DNA of 10,084 bases from an uncultured Elusimicrobia bacterium (GTDB lineage Bacteria; Elusimicrobiota; Endomicrobiia; Endomicrobiales; Endomicrobiaceae), in assembly GCA_900321055.1 (NCBI GenBank), contig ONUQ01000051.1, forward strand, positions 1 to 10,084, in the 5' to 3' direction. Under the pieces are notes generated by a model. That model made no database searches, had not been told where the DNA came from, and worked only from the letters and a program-made list of their open reading frames with translations. Shown piece by piece: positions 1 to 7,516 of this stretch. The first letter of the stretch is position 1, and each line of letters opens with the position of its first letter. A program made the translations under genes and the position numbers.

Positions 1-1
1 C

Positions 2-64
2 AAAATGTTTATAAGAAGAGGAGATATAAAAGAAATGAAAAGTTCAATAGAAAAAGTAAAATAA
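2..64 (+). CDS. 3' end of an unidentified + strand gene
   Basis: A reading frame open from the left edge of the window encodes about 20 residues (ending RGDIKEMKSSIEKVK) and stops with TAA at 62-64. The tail is lysine-rich and gives no family clue. I call it a real gene end because a strong rho-independent terminator in the same orientation begins 49 nt after the stop. The alternative + frame stays open to a TAG at 112-114, which would end just inside the terminator stem and is less natural. The gene is convergent with moxR. Its function cannot be judged from this fragment. Confidence 0.5.
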   Translation, partial: KMFIRRGDIKEMKSSIEKVK

Positions 65-112
65 CTTATATTTGTATTATATTTATGTATACAAAAATAT
101 TTCATATTTTTT

Positions 113-168
113 AGACATCAAAAAAAATTTTCACCGTCGGAAAAAATATTTTTTGGTGTCTTTTTTTT
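113..168 (+). terminator. Rho-independent terminator of the left-edge gene
   Basis: AGACATCAAAAAA (113-125) pairs with TTTTTTGGTGTCT (149-161) over 13 bp with a single T-G wobble. An inner TTTTC/GAAAA stem extends it, and seven T's follow (162-168). The T-tract is on the + strand; on the minus strand the stem is followed by A's, so the element terminates the left-edge + strand gene rather than moxR. It lies almost wholly inside the 3' end of the moxR reading frame. Confidence 0.75.
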
Positions 169-906
169 GTTCAAGAAAGTGGCAAACTTCGGATATATAA
201 TGTTAACAATATAATCTTCTACTTTATCATCAACATATATTTCGTTAACTAATCCTTTTGATTTTTGTATGTTTTCCAATGTTAAAACAGGGTTTGCTTT
301 GAGTTTAATACCTTTTGTCATTCTTTCAAGTATTATTTTTTCATCTTTTAAAGTCGGATACCCTACATTTATTTTTAACATAAATCTGTCCAATTGAGCT
401 TCGGGTAAAGGATATGTTCCTTCCTGTTCAATAGGATTTTGTGTTGCCATAACTAAAAACGGTGTAGGTAACTGATATGTTGTATCATTAATCGTTATCT
501 GTCTTTCGACCATAGCTTCAAGCAAAGCACTTTGTACTTTTGCCGGAGCTCTGTTTATTAAAACGATATTTGTAAAAACAGGACCTTTTTTTACGGTAAA
601 ATTACCGCTTTGAGGATTATATATTAAAGTACCGACTAAATCTGCGGGAAGCAAATCGGGAGTGAATTGAACTCTTTTAAAATCTGCCCGAATAGCATTT
701 GCTAAAGAATTAACCGCTAAAGTTTTTGCAAGTCCCGGTAACCCTTCAAGCAATATATGTCCGTTACCCAATAAACCTACTACCAATCTTTCTATAACAT
801 ATTTTTGCCCGACAATAACATTTCCGATTTCGTCAATAAGTTTTGTTATTAAAGCACTTTCTTCTCTTATATCTGCTTCTAATTTATCTAAATCTTGCTC
901 ATTCAT
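118..906 (-). CDS. Truncated MoxR-family AAA+ ATPase lacking Walker B; probable pseudogene
   Basis: MoxR ATPases are chaperone-like AAA+ proteins, usually of about 310-330 residues, that act with VWA or DUF58 partners. This 262-residue frame keeps the N-terminal helix, Walker A (GLPGLAKT, 55-62), the LLPADLVG segment, sensor 1 (ATQNP, 154-158) and the arginine-finger region (LPEAQLDRF, 167-175). Where the family reads NIVLADEINRAP, this protein reads NIVLINRAP (113-121), so the catalytic Asp-Glu of Walker B is missing without a frameshift. Similarity stops near residue 238. The helical lid with the sensor 2 GASPRA motif is absent, replaced by a lysine-rich tail encoded by the antisense of the opposing terminator. 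The start has a good GGAG site 5 nt upstream and lies 19 nt after proA. No DUF58/VWA partner follows. ATP hydrolysis is very unlikely; a non-hydrolysing binder is a weak alternative. Confidence 0.85.
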   Translation of the reverse strand: MNEQDLDKLEADIREESALITKLIDEIGNVIVGQKYVIERLVVGLLGNGHILLEGLPGLAKTLAVNSLANAIRADFKRVQFTPDLLPADLVGTLIYNPQSGNFTVKKGPVFTNIVLINRAPAKVQSALLEAMVERQITINDTTYQLPTPFLVMATQNPIEQEGTYPLPEAQLDRFMLKINVGYPTLKDEKIILERMTKGIKLKANPVLTLENIQKSKGLVNEIYVDDKVEDYIVNIIYPKFATFLNKKKTPKNIFSDGENFF

Positions 907-925
907 AATATCTCCAAAAGGATAA

Positions 926-2188
926 CTATTGTCTTATATTTCCGTTACCTCTAACAACGAATTTTGTTGTAGTCAATTCTCTTGCCCCCATCGCTCCTCT
1001 GGCATGGAATTTTCCGGTAGATATTCCAATCTCTGCTCCCAATCCGAAAACCCCGCCATCATGCAATCTTGTAGAAACATTATGAAAAACTGCTGCAGCA
1101 TCAACTTCTTTTAGAAATTTTTCTGCCCTTGCTTTATCATCCGTAATTATGGATTCGGAATGTTTTGAACCGTATCTGTTTATATGATTTATTGCATCAT
1201 CCAAAGAATTAACGACTTTTATTGATATTATATTATCAAGATATTCCGTTTGCCAATCCTGTTCCGTAGCCTCTTTAACTTCACTAACGATACTTTTTGT
1301 AATTCTGCAACCTCTAACTTCTGTTTTATTGTCAAAATATTCTTTATATAATCTTGGTAAAACCGTCTTTGCTATATCTCTGTGAACTAATAATGTTTCG
1401 GTAGCATTACATACACCCGTTCTTTGACATTTAGCATTTACGGCAATCTTTATTGCCATATCAATATTTGCAGATTTATCTATGTATGTATGACATAGCC
1501 CGCTACCGTGAGAAAGAATAGGAATTGTAGAATGTTGTTTGATAAACTCTATCATTTTTCCGCTTCCTCTGGGAATCAACAAATCTATCAATTCATCATG
1601 TTTTATTATCTCTGAAACTGCTAATCTGTCTACTATATCAATAAATGTAATTGCACCCACCGGCATACCTGCCGATTCTCCTGCGGAAGATATAATTTTT
1701 GCAAGTATTTTGTTTGAATTTATTGATTCGCTTCCGCCTCTTAAAATGATTGCATTTCCTGATTTTATACATAATGCTGCAGCATCTACCGTAACATTAG
1801 GTCTTGACTCATATATCATAGCTATTGTTCCTAAAGGAACTCTGACTTTTTGTATATCTATACCGTCAACCTGTTTAGACTCTATTATTTCACCTATCGG
1901 ATCTTTTTGGTTAACTATACTTCTAACGGCATGAATCATATCTTCTATTCTTTTTGTAGTAAGTGTTAATCTGTCAATCAATGATTGTTCACAATCTGAT
2001 TTTTTTGCAGTTTCCACATCTATATCATTGTGAAATTGAATTTCGCTGATATTTTTTTCCAATGCATTTGCTATAGATAACAAAATTGCATTTCTTTGTT
2101 TAAAATCCATTAAGCCCAATTGTGTAGATGCAATTTTTGCTATAGAAACTTTTTTAGAAATTAATTGTTTTATTTCCTGTTCGTCCAT
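926..2188 (-). CDS. proA: Glutamate-5-semialdehyde dehydrogenase (gamma-glutamyl phosphate reductase)
   Basis: ProA reduces gamma-glutamyl phosphate to glutamate-5-semialdehyde with NADPH, the second step of proline synthesis, in the cytoplasm. The 420-residue product has the usual family length and is intact. It shows the nucleotide-binding stretch VPLGTIAMIYESRPNV (117-132), the RGGSE loop (150-154), the LIPRGSG segment (204-210), the catalytic cysteine C260 in QRTGVCNATET, and the C-terminal block NVSTRLHDGGVFGLGAEIG starting at 370, followed by HARGAMG. The start codon follows the aconitase stop by one base (TAATATG), with AGAGG upstream inside the aconitase end, so translational coupling is likely. 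ProB, which makes the substrate, is not in the window. Aconitase upstream would supply the 2-oxoglutarate that becomes glutamate. Confidence 0.97.
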   Translation of the reverse strand: MDEQEIKQLISKKVSIAKIASTQLGLMDFKQRNAILLSIANALEKNISEIQFHNDIDVETAKKSDCEQSLIDRLTLTTKRIEDMIHAVRSIVNQKDPIGEIIESKQVDGIDIQKVRVPLGTIAMIYESRPNVTVDAAALCIKSGNAIILRGGSESINSNKILAKIISSAGESAGMPVGAITFIDIVDRLAVSEIIKHDELIDLLIPRGSGKMIEFIKQHSTIPILSHGSGLCHTYIDKSANIDMAIKIAVNAKCQRTGVCNATETLLVHRDIAKTVLPRLYKEYFDNKTEVRGCRITKSIVSEVKEATEQDWQTEYLDNIISIKVVNSLDDAINHINRYGSKHSESIITDDKARAEKFLKEVDAAAVFHNVSTRLHDGGVFGLGAEIGISTGKFHARGAMGARELTTTKFVVRGNGNIRQ

Positions 2189-2189
2189 A

Positions 2190-4097
2190 TTATTTTGCCT
2201 CTTTTATCCAATTTAATAAACCACCCGCACACAATATTTCTTTTTGTCTGTCAGTAAATGTATAGTTTAACTTTACAGGTTTATCGTTAACTTTTATTAT
2301 TAAATCTTTATTGTGTGTAATAATGTTTTTTATGTCTTTAAATTCTATTTTATCGGCAAGTTTTATTAATTCGTAATCGGAAGGATTATCAAATGTTAAA
2401 GGAATTATTCCGAAATTAATTAAATTTGCCAAATGAATTCTTGCAAAAGATTTTGTAATTACGAATTTTATACCTAAATATCTCGGAGCAAGTGCGGCAT
2501 GTTCTCTTGAAGAACCTTGTCCGTAATTTTCAGCACCGACTATAATTCCGTTTTTTACGGATTTTGCTCTTGCAACAAAATCTTTATCTACCGCACCAAA
2601 AGTATATTCCGATATTGCAGGAAGATTTGACCTTAAAGGCAGTATCTTTGCTCCTGCCGGTAAAATGTGATCGGTAGAAATATTGTCGCCGACTTTTAGA
2701 ACAACATCTGCCTCCATTGATTCAGGCATTGGCTCAAATTTCGGTAAAGGTTTTATGTTTGGACCTCTAACAATTTCACAATCGTTTGTCGGTTTTTGAA
2801 AAAGTTCATCGTTTATATAAAAATGCTCAGGCAATTCTATCTTTGGTTTTGCACCGAACAAACTTGTAGGATCGGTAATTTCACCCGTCAATGCTGCCGC
2901 AACAGCAACTTCCGGAGAACATAAATAAACTTGAGCATCTTTTGTTCCGCTTCTTCCTTCAAAATTTCTGTTAAATGTTCTAAGAGTAACGGCTTTTGTT
3001 TTTGGAGCTTGCCCCATACCGATACATGGACCGCAAGCACATTCTAAAACTCTTGCACCTGCATTTATTATATTGAAAAATTTTCCGGAACTTACAAGCA
3101 TTGAAAAAACCTGTCTTGAACCGGGAGATATTGTCATACCGGTATTTTTATTTATTTTCTTATCTTTTAAAACTTCTGCGGTTAATATCATATCCGCATA
3201 AGATGAATTTGTACATGAACCGATACAAACCTGGTCTACGGGTATACCCTTTAAGTCTTTAACTTTTTTTACATTATCCGGCATGTGAGGCATTGCTATT
3301 AACGGCTCTAATGCCGATAAATCTATTGTTATTTCTCCGTCATAAGTTGCATCTTTATCTGCCGTAATTTCTGTCCAATCTTTTTCTCTGTTTTGCCTTT
3401 TTAAGAAATCTTTTGTAATTTCATCCGAAGGGAAAACCGTTGTTGTTGCACCAAGCTCTGTTCCCATATTTGTAATTGTTGCTCTTTCCGGAACAGACAA
3501 TGTTTTTACACCTTCTCCCGCAAATTCATATATTTTTCCTCTACCGCCTTTAACGGATTCCAATCTTAAAAGTTCAAGAATTATATCTTTTGCACTTATC
3601 CAATCTCTTAATTTTCCTACCAAATTTACTTTAATAATTTTTGGCATTGTTATATAAAAAGGTTGCCCTGCCATTGCACAGGCTACATCTAATCCTCCTG
3701 CACCAAAAGCAATCATACCTATTCCGCCACCCGTTGGAGTATGCGAATCCGAACCTATTAATGTTTTTCCCGGAATACCGAACCGTTCCAAATGTACCTG
3801 ATGGCAAATTCCGTTACCTGCAGGTGAAAATACAATACCGTACTTATTTGCTATTGTTTGCAAAAATTTATGGTCGTCGGCATTTTCAAAACCTGACTGT
3901 AATGTATTATGGTCAACATAACTAACCGAAAGTTCTGTTTTTACTTTTGGAACATTCATTGCTTCAAATTGTAAGTAAGCCATTGTTCCGGTAGCATCCT
4001 GAGTTAATGTTTGATCTATTTTTAGTGCAACTTCGGTACCGACTTCCATTGAACCCGAAACTAAATGATTTTTGATTATTTTTTTTGTCAAATTCAT
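2190..4097 (-). CDS. acn: Aconitate hydratase (short, Aquifex-type)
   Basis: Aconitase interconverts citrate and isocitrate through cis-aconitate using a [4Fe-4S] cluster. This 635-residue protein belongs to the shorter aconitases (about 640 residues) rather than the roughly 900-residue AcnA/AcnB. Visible landmarks are GSDSHTPTGGG (115-125), cluster ligands C295 (GSCTN) and C355/C358 (CACGPC), NRNFEGRSG (376-384), and the swivel domain with DNISTDHILPAG (471-482) and YGQGSSREHAALAPRY (525-540), which holds the substrate-binding GSSRE. All expected residues are present, so the enzyme should be active. It could be mistaken for 3-isopropylmalate dehydratase, but here both halves are fused and no leu genes are nearby. 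It starts 34 nt after the ligase gene with only a weak GGGG ribosome site. A role in glutamate supply is inferred from adjacent proA. Confidence 0.93.
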   Translation of the reverse strand: MNLTKKIIKNHLVSGSMEVGTEVALKIDQTLTQDATGTMAYLQFEAMNVPKVKTELSVSYVDHNTLQSGFENADDHKFLQTIANKYGIVFSPAGNGICHQVHLERFGIPGKTLIGSDSHTPTGGGIGMIAFGAGGLDVACAMAGQPFYITMPKIIKVNLVGKLRDWISAKDIILELLRLESVKGGRGKIYEFAGEGVKTLSVPERATITNMGTELGATTTVFPSDEITKDFLKRQNREKDWTEITADKDATYDGEITIDLSALEPLIAMPHMPDNVKKVKDLKGIPVDQVCIGSCTNSSYADMILTAEVLKDKKINKNTGMTISPGSRQVFSMLVSSGKFFNIINAGARVLECACGPCIGMGQAPKTKAVTLRTFNRNFEGRSGTKDAQVYLCSPEVAVAAALTGEITDPTSLFGAKPKIELPEHFYINDELFQKPTNDCEIVRGPNIKPLPKFEPMPESMEADVVLKVGDNISTDHILPAGAKILPLRSNLPAISEYTFGAVDKDFVARAKSVKNGIIVGAENYGQGSSREHAALAPRYLGIKFVITKSFARIHLANLINFGIIPLTFDNPSDYELIKLADKIEFKDIKNIITHNKDLIIKVNDKPVKLNYTFTDRQKEILCAGGLLNWIKEAK

Positions 4098-4131
4098 AAG
4101 AAACCCCGTATATATAAGTTTTTTTATAAAA

Positions 4132-6354
4132 CTAAATGTTTTCCTTTAAATTTTTAACATATTCGTCTTGCGGATATAAAATTTTTAATTTTTTTACAAT
4201 TTCGTTATATTTCTTTTTATCCTGCTTTTTCATATAAACGGTTGCAAGGTTTTTTAAACCGTCTATATTGTTTGGAACATATTTCAATGATTCTATAAAA
4301 ATAAGTTCTGCATTATCAATTTTGTTCATTGCTAATTCTAAACTGCCTAAATTCAAACAAGATTGCGAATATTCAGGCATTCTCCTTTTTTTCCAATCTT
4401 CCGTATAAAAGTTATGCGGTTTTTCTTGTAACTTTGAAGGATAGTTTATATGCTCTAAAAATTCTTTTTCTGCAAGCTCCGGATGCCCTGAGTGTACATA
4501 TAAGTTTGCCAATTGAAAATATGTATACGGAAATATGGGATCTATCATTTTATATTGGTTGAAATATTTTATTGCCTGTTTAAAACATTCATCCCTTTTC
4601 AATACGGCTTCCTGTTTAGCTTTTTCATTATGTTCTTTAACATATTTATTTGCTAAATTGTTAAAATGCATTGTAAGTTTTGAATAAACTAACCCTGCAA
4701 GAAACTTTGATTGAACATAATTAGGAGCCAATTGCCACAGTTCATTATATGTTTCAATAGCTTTTTGAGGATCATCATTTTGCCATCTGTCGTTATAATT
4801 GTTTGCTTTGAAATATCTTGCCATAATAAAAGAAGGATTCTTTTTTATAACTTGATTATATAGTTCTATGGATTTTGTAAAATTGTTGGCTTTTGAATAT
4901 TTTATAGCCTCGGAATGTATTATATCTGCTCTAAAAAAGCCATAAAAAACATATATTAAATATATAGTTATTAATAATATTAATGCTTGAAAAATTCTTT
5001 TTGCTGTTACGGGAAGAACATCTGAATCCGGTATAGACTCACTATCTTTATTGTCTTTATTAAAACAATGCAGTGTAATTGCAACAATACATCCTATTAA
5101 CATCCATAACATTACACCTGAAGAAACAAACCTAAGTGATACACATACACAATCATGAGCCAATTGTGCGACCAGTGCGGAAATGAATCCCAATTGCATA
5201 TAAAATAATTTGGTGCTACTTAAATTTCCTCTTCTAAAATATCCCAAATTTTTTAAACCGACGGTAAATATTGTTATCAACAGTAATAAAAATATACCAA
5301 ATCCTATCAAACCTTCATCATAAAAAACTTCAAGGTATTCGTTTTCAGGATGATCACTTTCCGTGTTGTGCATTCCTTCAATAAAAAATATTTGAGGTCT
5401 TCTGTATGACGGATATGTTAAATAAAAAGTTCCTATACCTGTTCCGATTATAGGATGAGTGTTTATCATTTCCCAACAAGAAAGCCATGTAAACACTCTA
5501 AAAGATGAACTGTCAATTCTTTTTTTAAGTTGGAATAATGTTCCGCCGGCAACTACGGACAGTATAAATAAAGATATTACTGTTATTAATATAAATTTAT
5601 TCTTTTTATTTGTTTGTAACACAAAGTTTATAAACAAAAATGCAAAAGCTACAATACCGACACCAAAACCTATCCATGTACCTTTAGAATAAGAAAATAT
5701 TGTCGAAAATAGTATAAGTATCCATAATAATAAAAGATGAATACTTTTCTTTCTAAAGAACAAAGCTAAAACTATCGGATTCATTACTATAAGGAAATCC
5801 CCAAAAAAGTTCGGATTTCCGAATGTAGAAAATATTCGTTCACCAAAAGCCCATCTCCATACAAAAGGGTCAAGTCCTTTTTCCGGAGGTCTTGGAAAAT
5901 ATCTTGTATCTATAAATTGAATTACCGCATATATACATACAATGTAAGTTGCAAATATTAAAGCTGTAGTTAATCTTTCCAAACTTTTTTTATCTTTAAA
6001 ACAATCAATTATAATAATAGCCAAAAAGCAATAAATAATTCGTCTTATCAGTTCATTTAGTGAAGCAAGCGGAAACGGGGAATGTAAATATGAAATTAAT
6101 CCTGAAATTAAAAACAATATTATCGGAGCCAAAACCAATATGTTTTTTTTAATACCGTAAAAATGGTCTGTTTCAAATTTATATATAGCCCAAGAACAAA
6201 TTAAAGCTACACCTCCGATTTGAACCAATGTGATTTTTATTTGTGCCGAGTCATAAGTCCCTAAATAAAAACTTACTGCAACCAAAATATAAAATAACGG
6301 TAATCCGTACAAAATAAAATTCTCAGAAACTTTTTTTATGATTTTTGACAACAT
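4132..6354 (-). CDS. O-antigen ligase/polymerase-like membrane protein with C-terminal TPR domain
   Basis: The N-terminal part (about 1-430) has about a dozen hydrophobic segments, for example near 15-33, 71-91, 130-148, 205-247, 253-273, 345-366 and 411-429. It carries Wzy_C/WaaL hallmarks: STFGNPNFFGDFL (176-188), RVFTW followed by HPIIGTGIGTF (300-310), and a periplasmic HPENEYLEVFYDEGLIG (335-351). A last membrane segment lies near 455-472, then a hydrophilic region (about 478-740) with TPR-like repeats, such as those around 482-510, 530-545, 610-632 and 682-706. Such proteins transfer or polymerise lipid-linked glycans at the periplasmic face of the inner membrane, and the TPRs may bind partners. 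Whether this one is a ligase, a Wzy polymerase or a protein O-glycosylase cannot be told. The start has AAAGGA upstream and lies 37 nt after tRNA-Thr. No other glycan genes adjoin it. Confidence 0.85.
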   Translation of the reverse strand: MLSKIIKKVSENFILYGLPLFYILVAVSFYLGTYDSAQIKITLVQIGGVALICSWAIYKFETDHFYGIKKNILVLAPIILFLISGLISYLHSPFPLASLNELIRRIIYCFLAIIIIDCFKDKKSLERLTTALIFATYIVCIYAVIQFIDTRYFPRPPEKGLDPFVWRWAFGERIFSTFGNPNFFGDFLIVMNPIVLALFFRKKSIHLLLLWILILFSTIFSYSKGTWIGFGVGIVAFAFLFINFVLQTNKKNKFILITVISLFILSVVAGGTLFQLKKRIDSSSFRVFTWLSCWEMINTHPIIGTGIGTFYLTYPSYRRPQIFFIEGMHNTESDHPENEYLEVFYDEGLIGFGIFLLLLITIFTVGLKNLGYFRRGNLSSTKLFYMQLGFISALVAQLAHDCVCVSLRFVSSGVMLWMLIGCIVAITLHCFNKDNKDSESIPDSDVLPVTAKRIFQALILLITIYLIYVFYGFFRADIIHSEAIKYSKANNFTKSIELYNQVIKKNPSFIMARYFKANNYNDRWQNDDPQKAIETYNELWQLAPNYVQSKFLAGLVYSKLTMHFNNLANKYVKEHNEKAKQEAVLKRDECFKQAIKYFNQYKMIDPIFPYTYFQLANLYVHSGHPELAEKEFLEHINYPSKLQEKPHNFYTEDWKKRRMPEYSQSCLNLGSLELAMNKIDNAELIFIESLKYVPNNIDGLKNLATVYMKKQDKKKYNEIVKKLKILYPQDEYVKNLKENI

Positions 6355-6391
6355 GATATTTCCTTTATAATGTTTTATTTATAAAAAAATT

Positions 6392-6464
6392 AGCCGACAA
6401 GAGGACTTGAACCTCCGACCAAGTGCTTACGAAGCACCTGCTCTACCAACTGAGCTATGTCGGC
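6392..6464 (-). tRNA. tRNA-Thr (anticodon CGT)
   Basis: A full cloverleaf is visible on the minus strand: acceptor GCCGACA/TGTCGGC (7 perfect pairs), D stem GCTC/GAGC, anticodon stem GGTGC/GCACT closing the loop TTCGTAA, and T stem GGAGG/CCTCT with loop TTCAAGT. The anticodon CGT reads ACG threonine codons. The discriminator base is T, and no CCA is encoded, so CCA must be added enzymatically. The 5' end lies 2 nt after the pdxJ stop codon, so the tRNA is probably cut out of the pdxJ transcript. A TAATTTTTTT stretch directly follows the 3' end. Confidence 0.97.
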
Positions 6465-6466
6465 AT

Positions 6467-7192
6467 TTAATAGTTTAACAATATTTTTTTTATATCTGAT
6501 ACTGCTTTTTCTAATCCGTCAAACACTGCTTGAGCTATTATTGAAAATCCTATATTTAACTCATTAAGATTTTTTATTTCACATATGTCCGAAACATTGT
6601 TATAATCCAATCCGTGTCCTGCATTAAATATAAGATTGTTTTGTTTTGCCAATATTGCAGATTGTTTTATCTTTTCCAATTCTTCTTGAGCTTTTTCTTT
6701 ACCTGACTTAAACAAGTTTGCATATTTTCCGGTATGAATTTCTACGGCATTAGCTTTAATATCCGCACAAGCCTGAATTTGGTTTTCTTTGGCATCTATA
6801 AACATACTGACAATAATACCTTTACCTTGCAACTTTTTTACTACTTCTTGTAAGTGTGCTTTTTGTCCTTCAACATCAAGTCCGCCTTCGGTAGTAAGCT
6901 CTTGCCTTTTTTCGGGAACAATGCAAACAGAGTACGGTTGTAATTTAAGTGCGATATTTACTATTTCATCACAAGCTGACATTTCAAAATTAAGTCTGGT
7001 TCTCATACATTCTTTTATTTCAAAAACATCTCTATCCTGAATATGCCTTCTGTCTTCCCTTAAATGTGTTGTAATGGAATCGGCACCTGCTTTCTCACAT
7101 ATAGCTACCGCTTTTAACAAACTTGGGAAATTTTCTCCGCGAGCTTGCCTTAATGTTGCTATATGATCAATATTTACACCGAGTTTTATCAT
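6467..7192 (-). CDS. pdxJ: Pyridoxine 5'-phosphate synthase
   Basis: PdxJ condenses 3-amino-2-oxopropyl phosphate with 1-deoxy-D-xylulose 5-phosphate to give pyridoxine 5'-phosphate, the last ring-forming step of the DXP-dependent vitamin B6 route. The 241-residue protein is full length for this TIM-barrel family. It shows LGVNIDHIATLRQARG (4-19), HLREDRRHI (43-51), VPEKRQELTTEGGLDV (92-107), EIHTGKYA (151-158), NAGHGLDYNNV (190-200) and the end block ELNIGFSIIAQAVF (211-224). H10, H43, E70 and H193 match the conserved catalytic residues. AAAGGA lies 7 nt before the ATG. It is the first gene of the minus-strand unit that continues through tRNA-Thr towards moxR; the other B6 genes are not in the window. 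Confidence 0.97.
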   Translation of the reverse strand: MIKLGVNIDHIATLRQARGENFPSLLKAVAICEKAGADSITTHLREDRRHIQDRDVFEIKECMRTRLNFEMSACDEIVNIALKLQPYSVCIVPEKRQELTTEGGLDVEGQKAHLQEVVKKLQGKGIIVSMFIDAKENQIQACADIKANAVEIHTGKYANLFKSGKEKAQEELEKIKQSAILAKQNNLIFNAGHGLDYNNVSDICEIKNLNELNIGFSIIAQAVFDGLEKAVSDIKKILLNY

Positions 7193-7516
7193 CTTTAATT
7201 CCTTTAAAAATTGTTTTACAATTTTAGCTCAAAACTTACTGATAAGAATACTGTATATTTAAGTACAAACTACAATTTCCGTATTTTCGTAATATTATAT
7301 AATATTTTATATTTTACTAAAATCAAATTAAAAATTTAAGTACCTGTATCACATAATTATACATTATAAATTAAAATTTGTCTTTATCCGGCACCATATT
7401 TCACAATTCTTTATTGCCACCGTGTCCTATATTTAAATCTTTTGACATTTGCCTTTGTCGTCATTCTCGTCGTCACCGTTACAGGTTCTGGCTATACATC
7501 TAATCTTTTAACTCTA
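7193..7516. other. Intergenic region between glmM and pdxJ
   Basis: No gene is supported in these 324 bp. The part next to pdxJ (to about 7380) is extremely AT-rich and probably holds the pdxJ promoter, but I cannot pick a convincing -35/-10 pair. A 10-bp direct repeat, ATTTAAGTAC, occurs at 7257-7266 and 7334-7343. The part next to glmM (7381-7516) is richer in G and C, has short trinucleotide-like GACGACGAG/GACGAC runs on the minus strand, and lacks any start codon with a ribosome site. No hairpin followed by a T-tract was found to terminate glmM. Confidence 0.6.
7207..7225 (-). promoter_or_regulatory. Small inverted repeat just before the pdxJ ribosome site
   Basis: AAAATTGT (7207-7214) and ACAATTTT (7218-7225) form a perfect 8-bp inverted repeat with a 3-nt loop, immediately upstream of the AAAGGA of pdxJ. 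It could be an operator half-site pair or a weak leader hairpin. With only A/T-rich pairs it may also be chance. Confidence 0.25.

Noticed and set aside
1539..1934. 131-codon + strand frame inside proA
   Set aside because: It lies antisense to the catalytic core of an intact ProA and has no ribosome site or recognisable motif.
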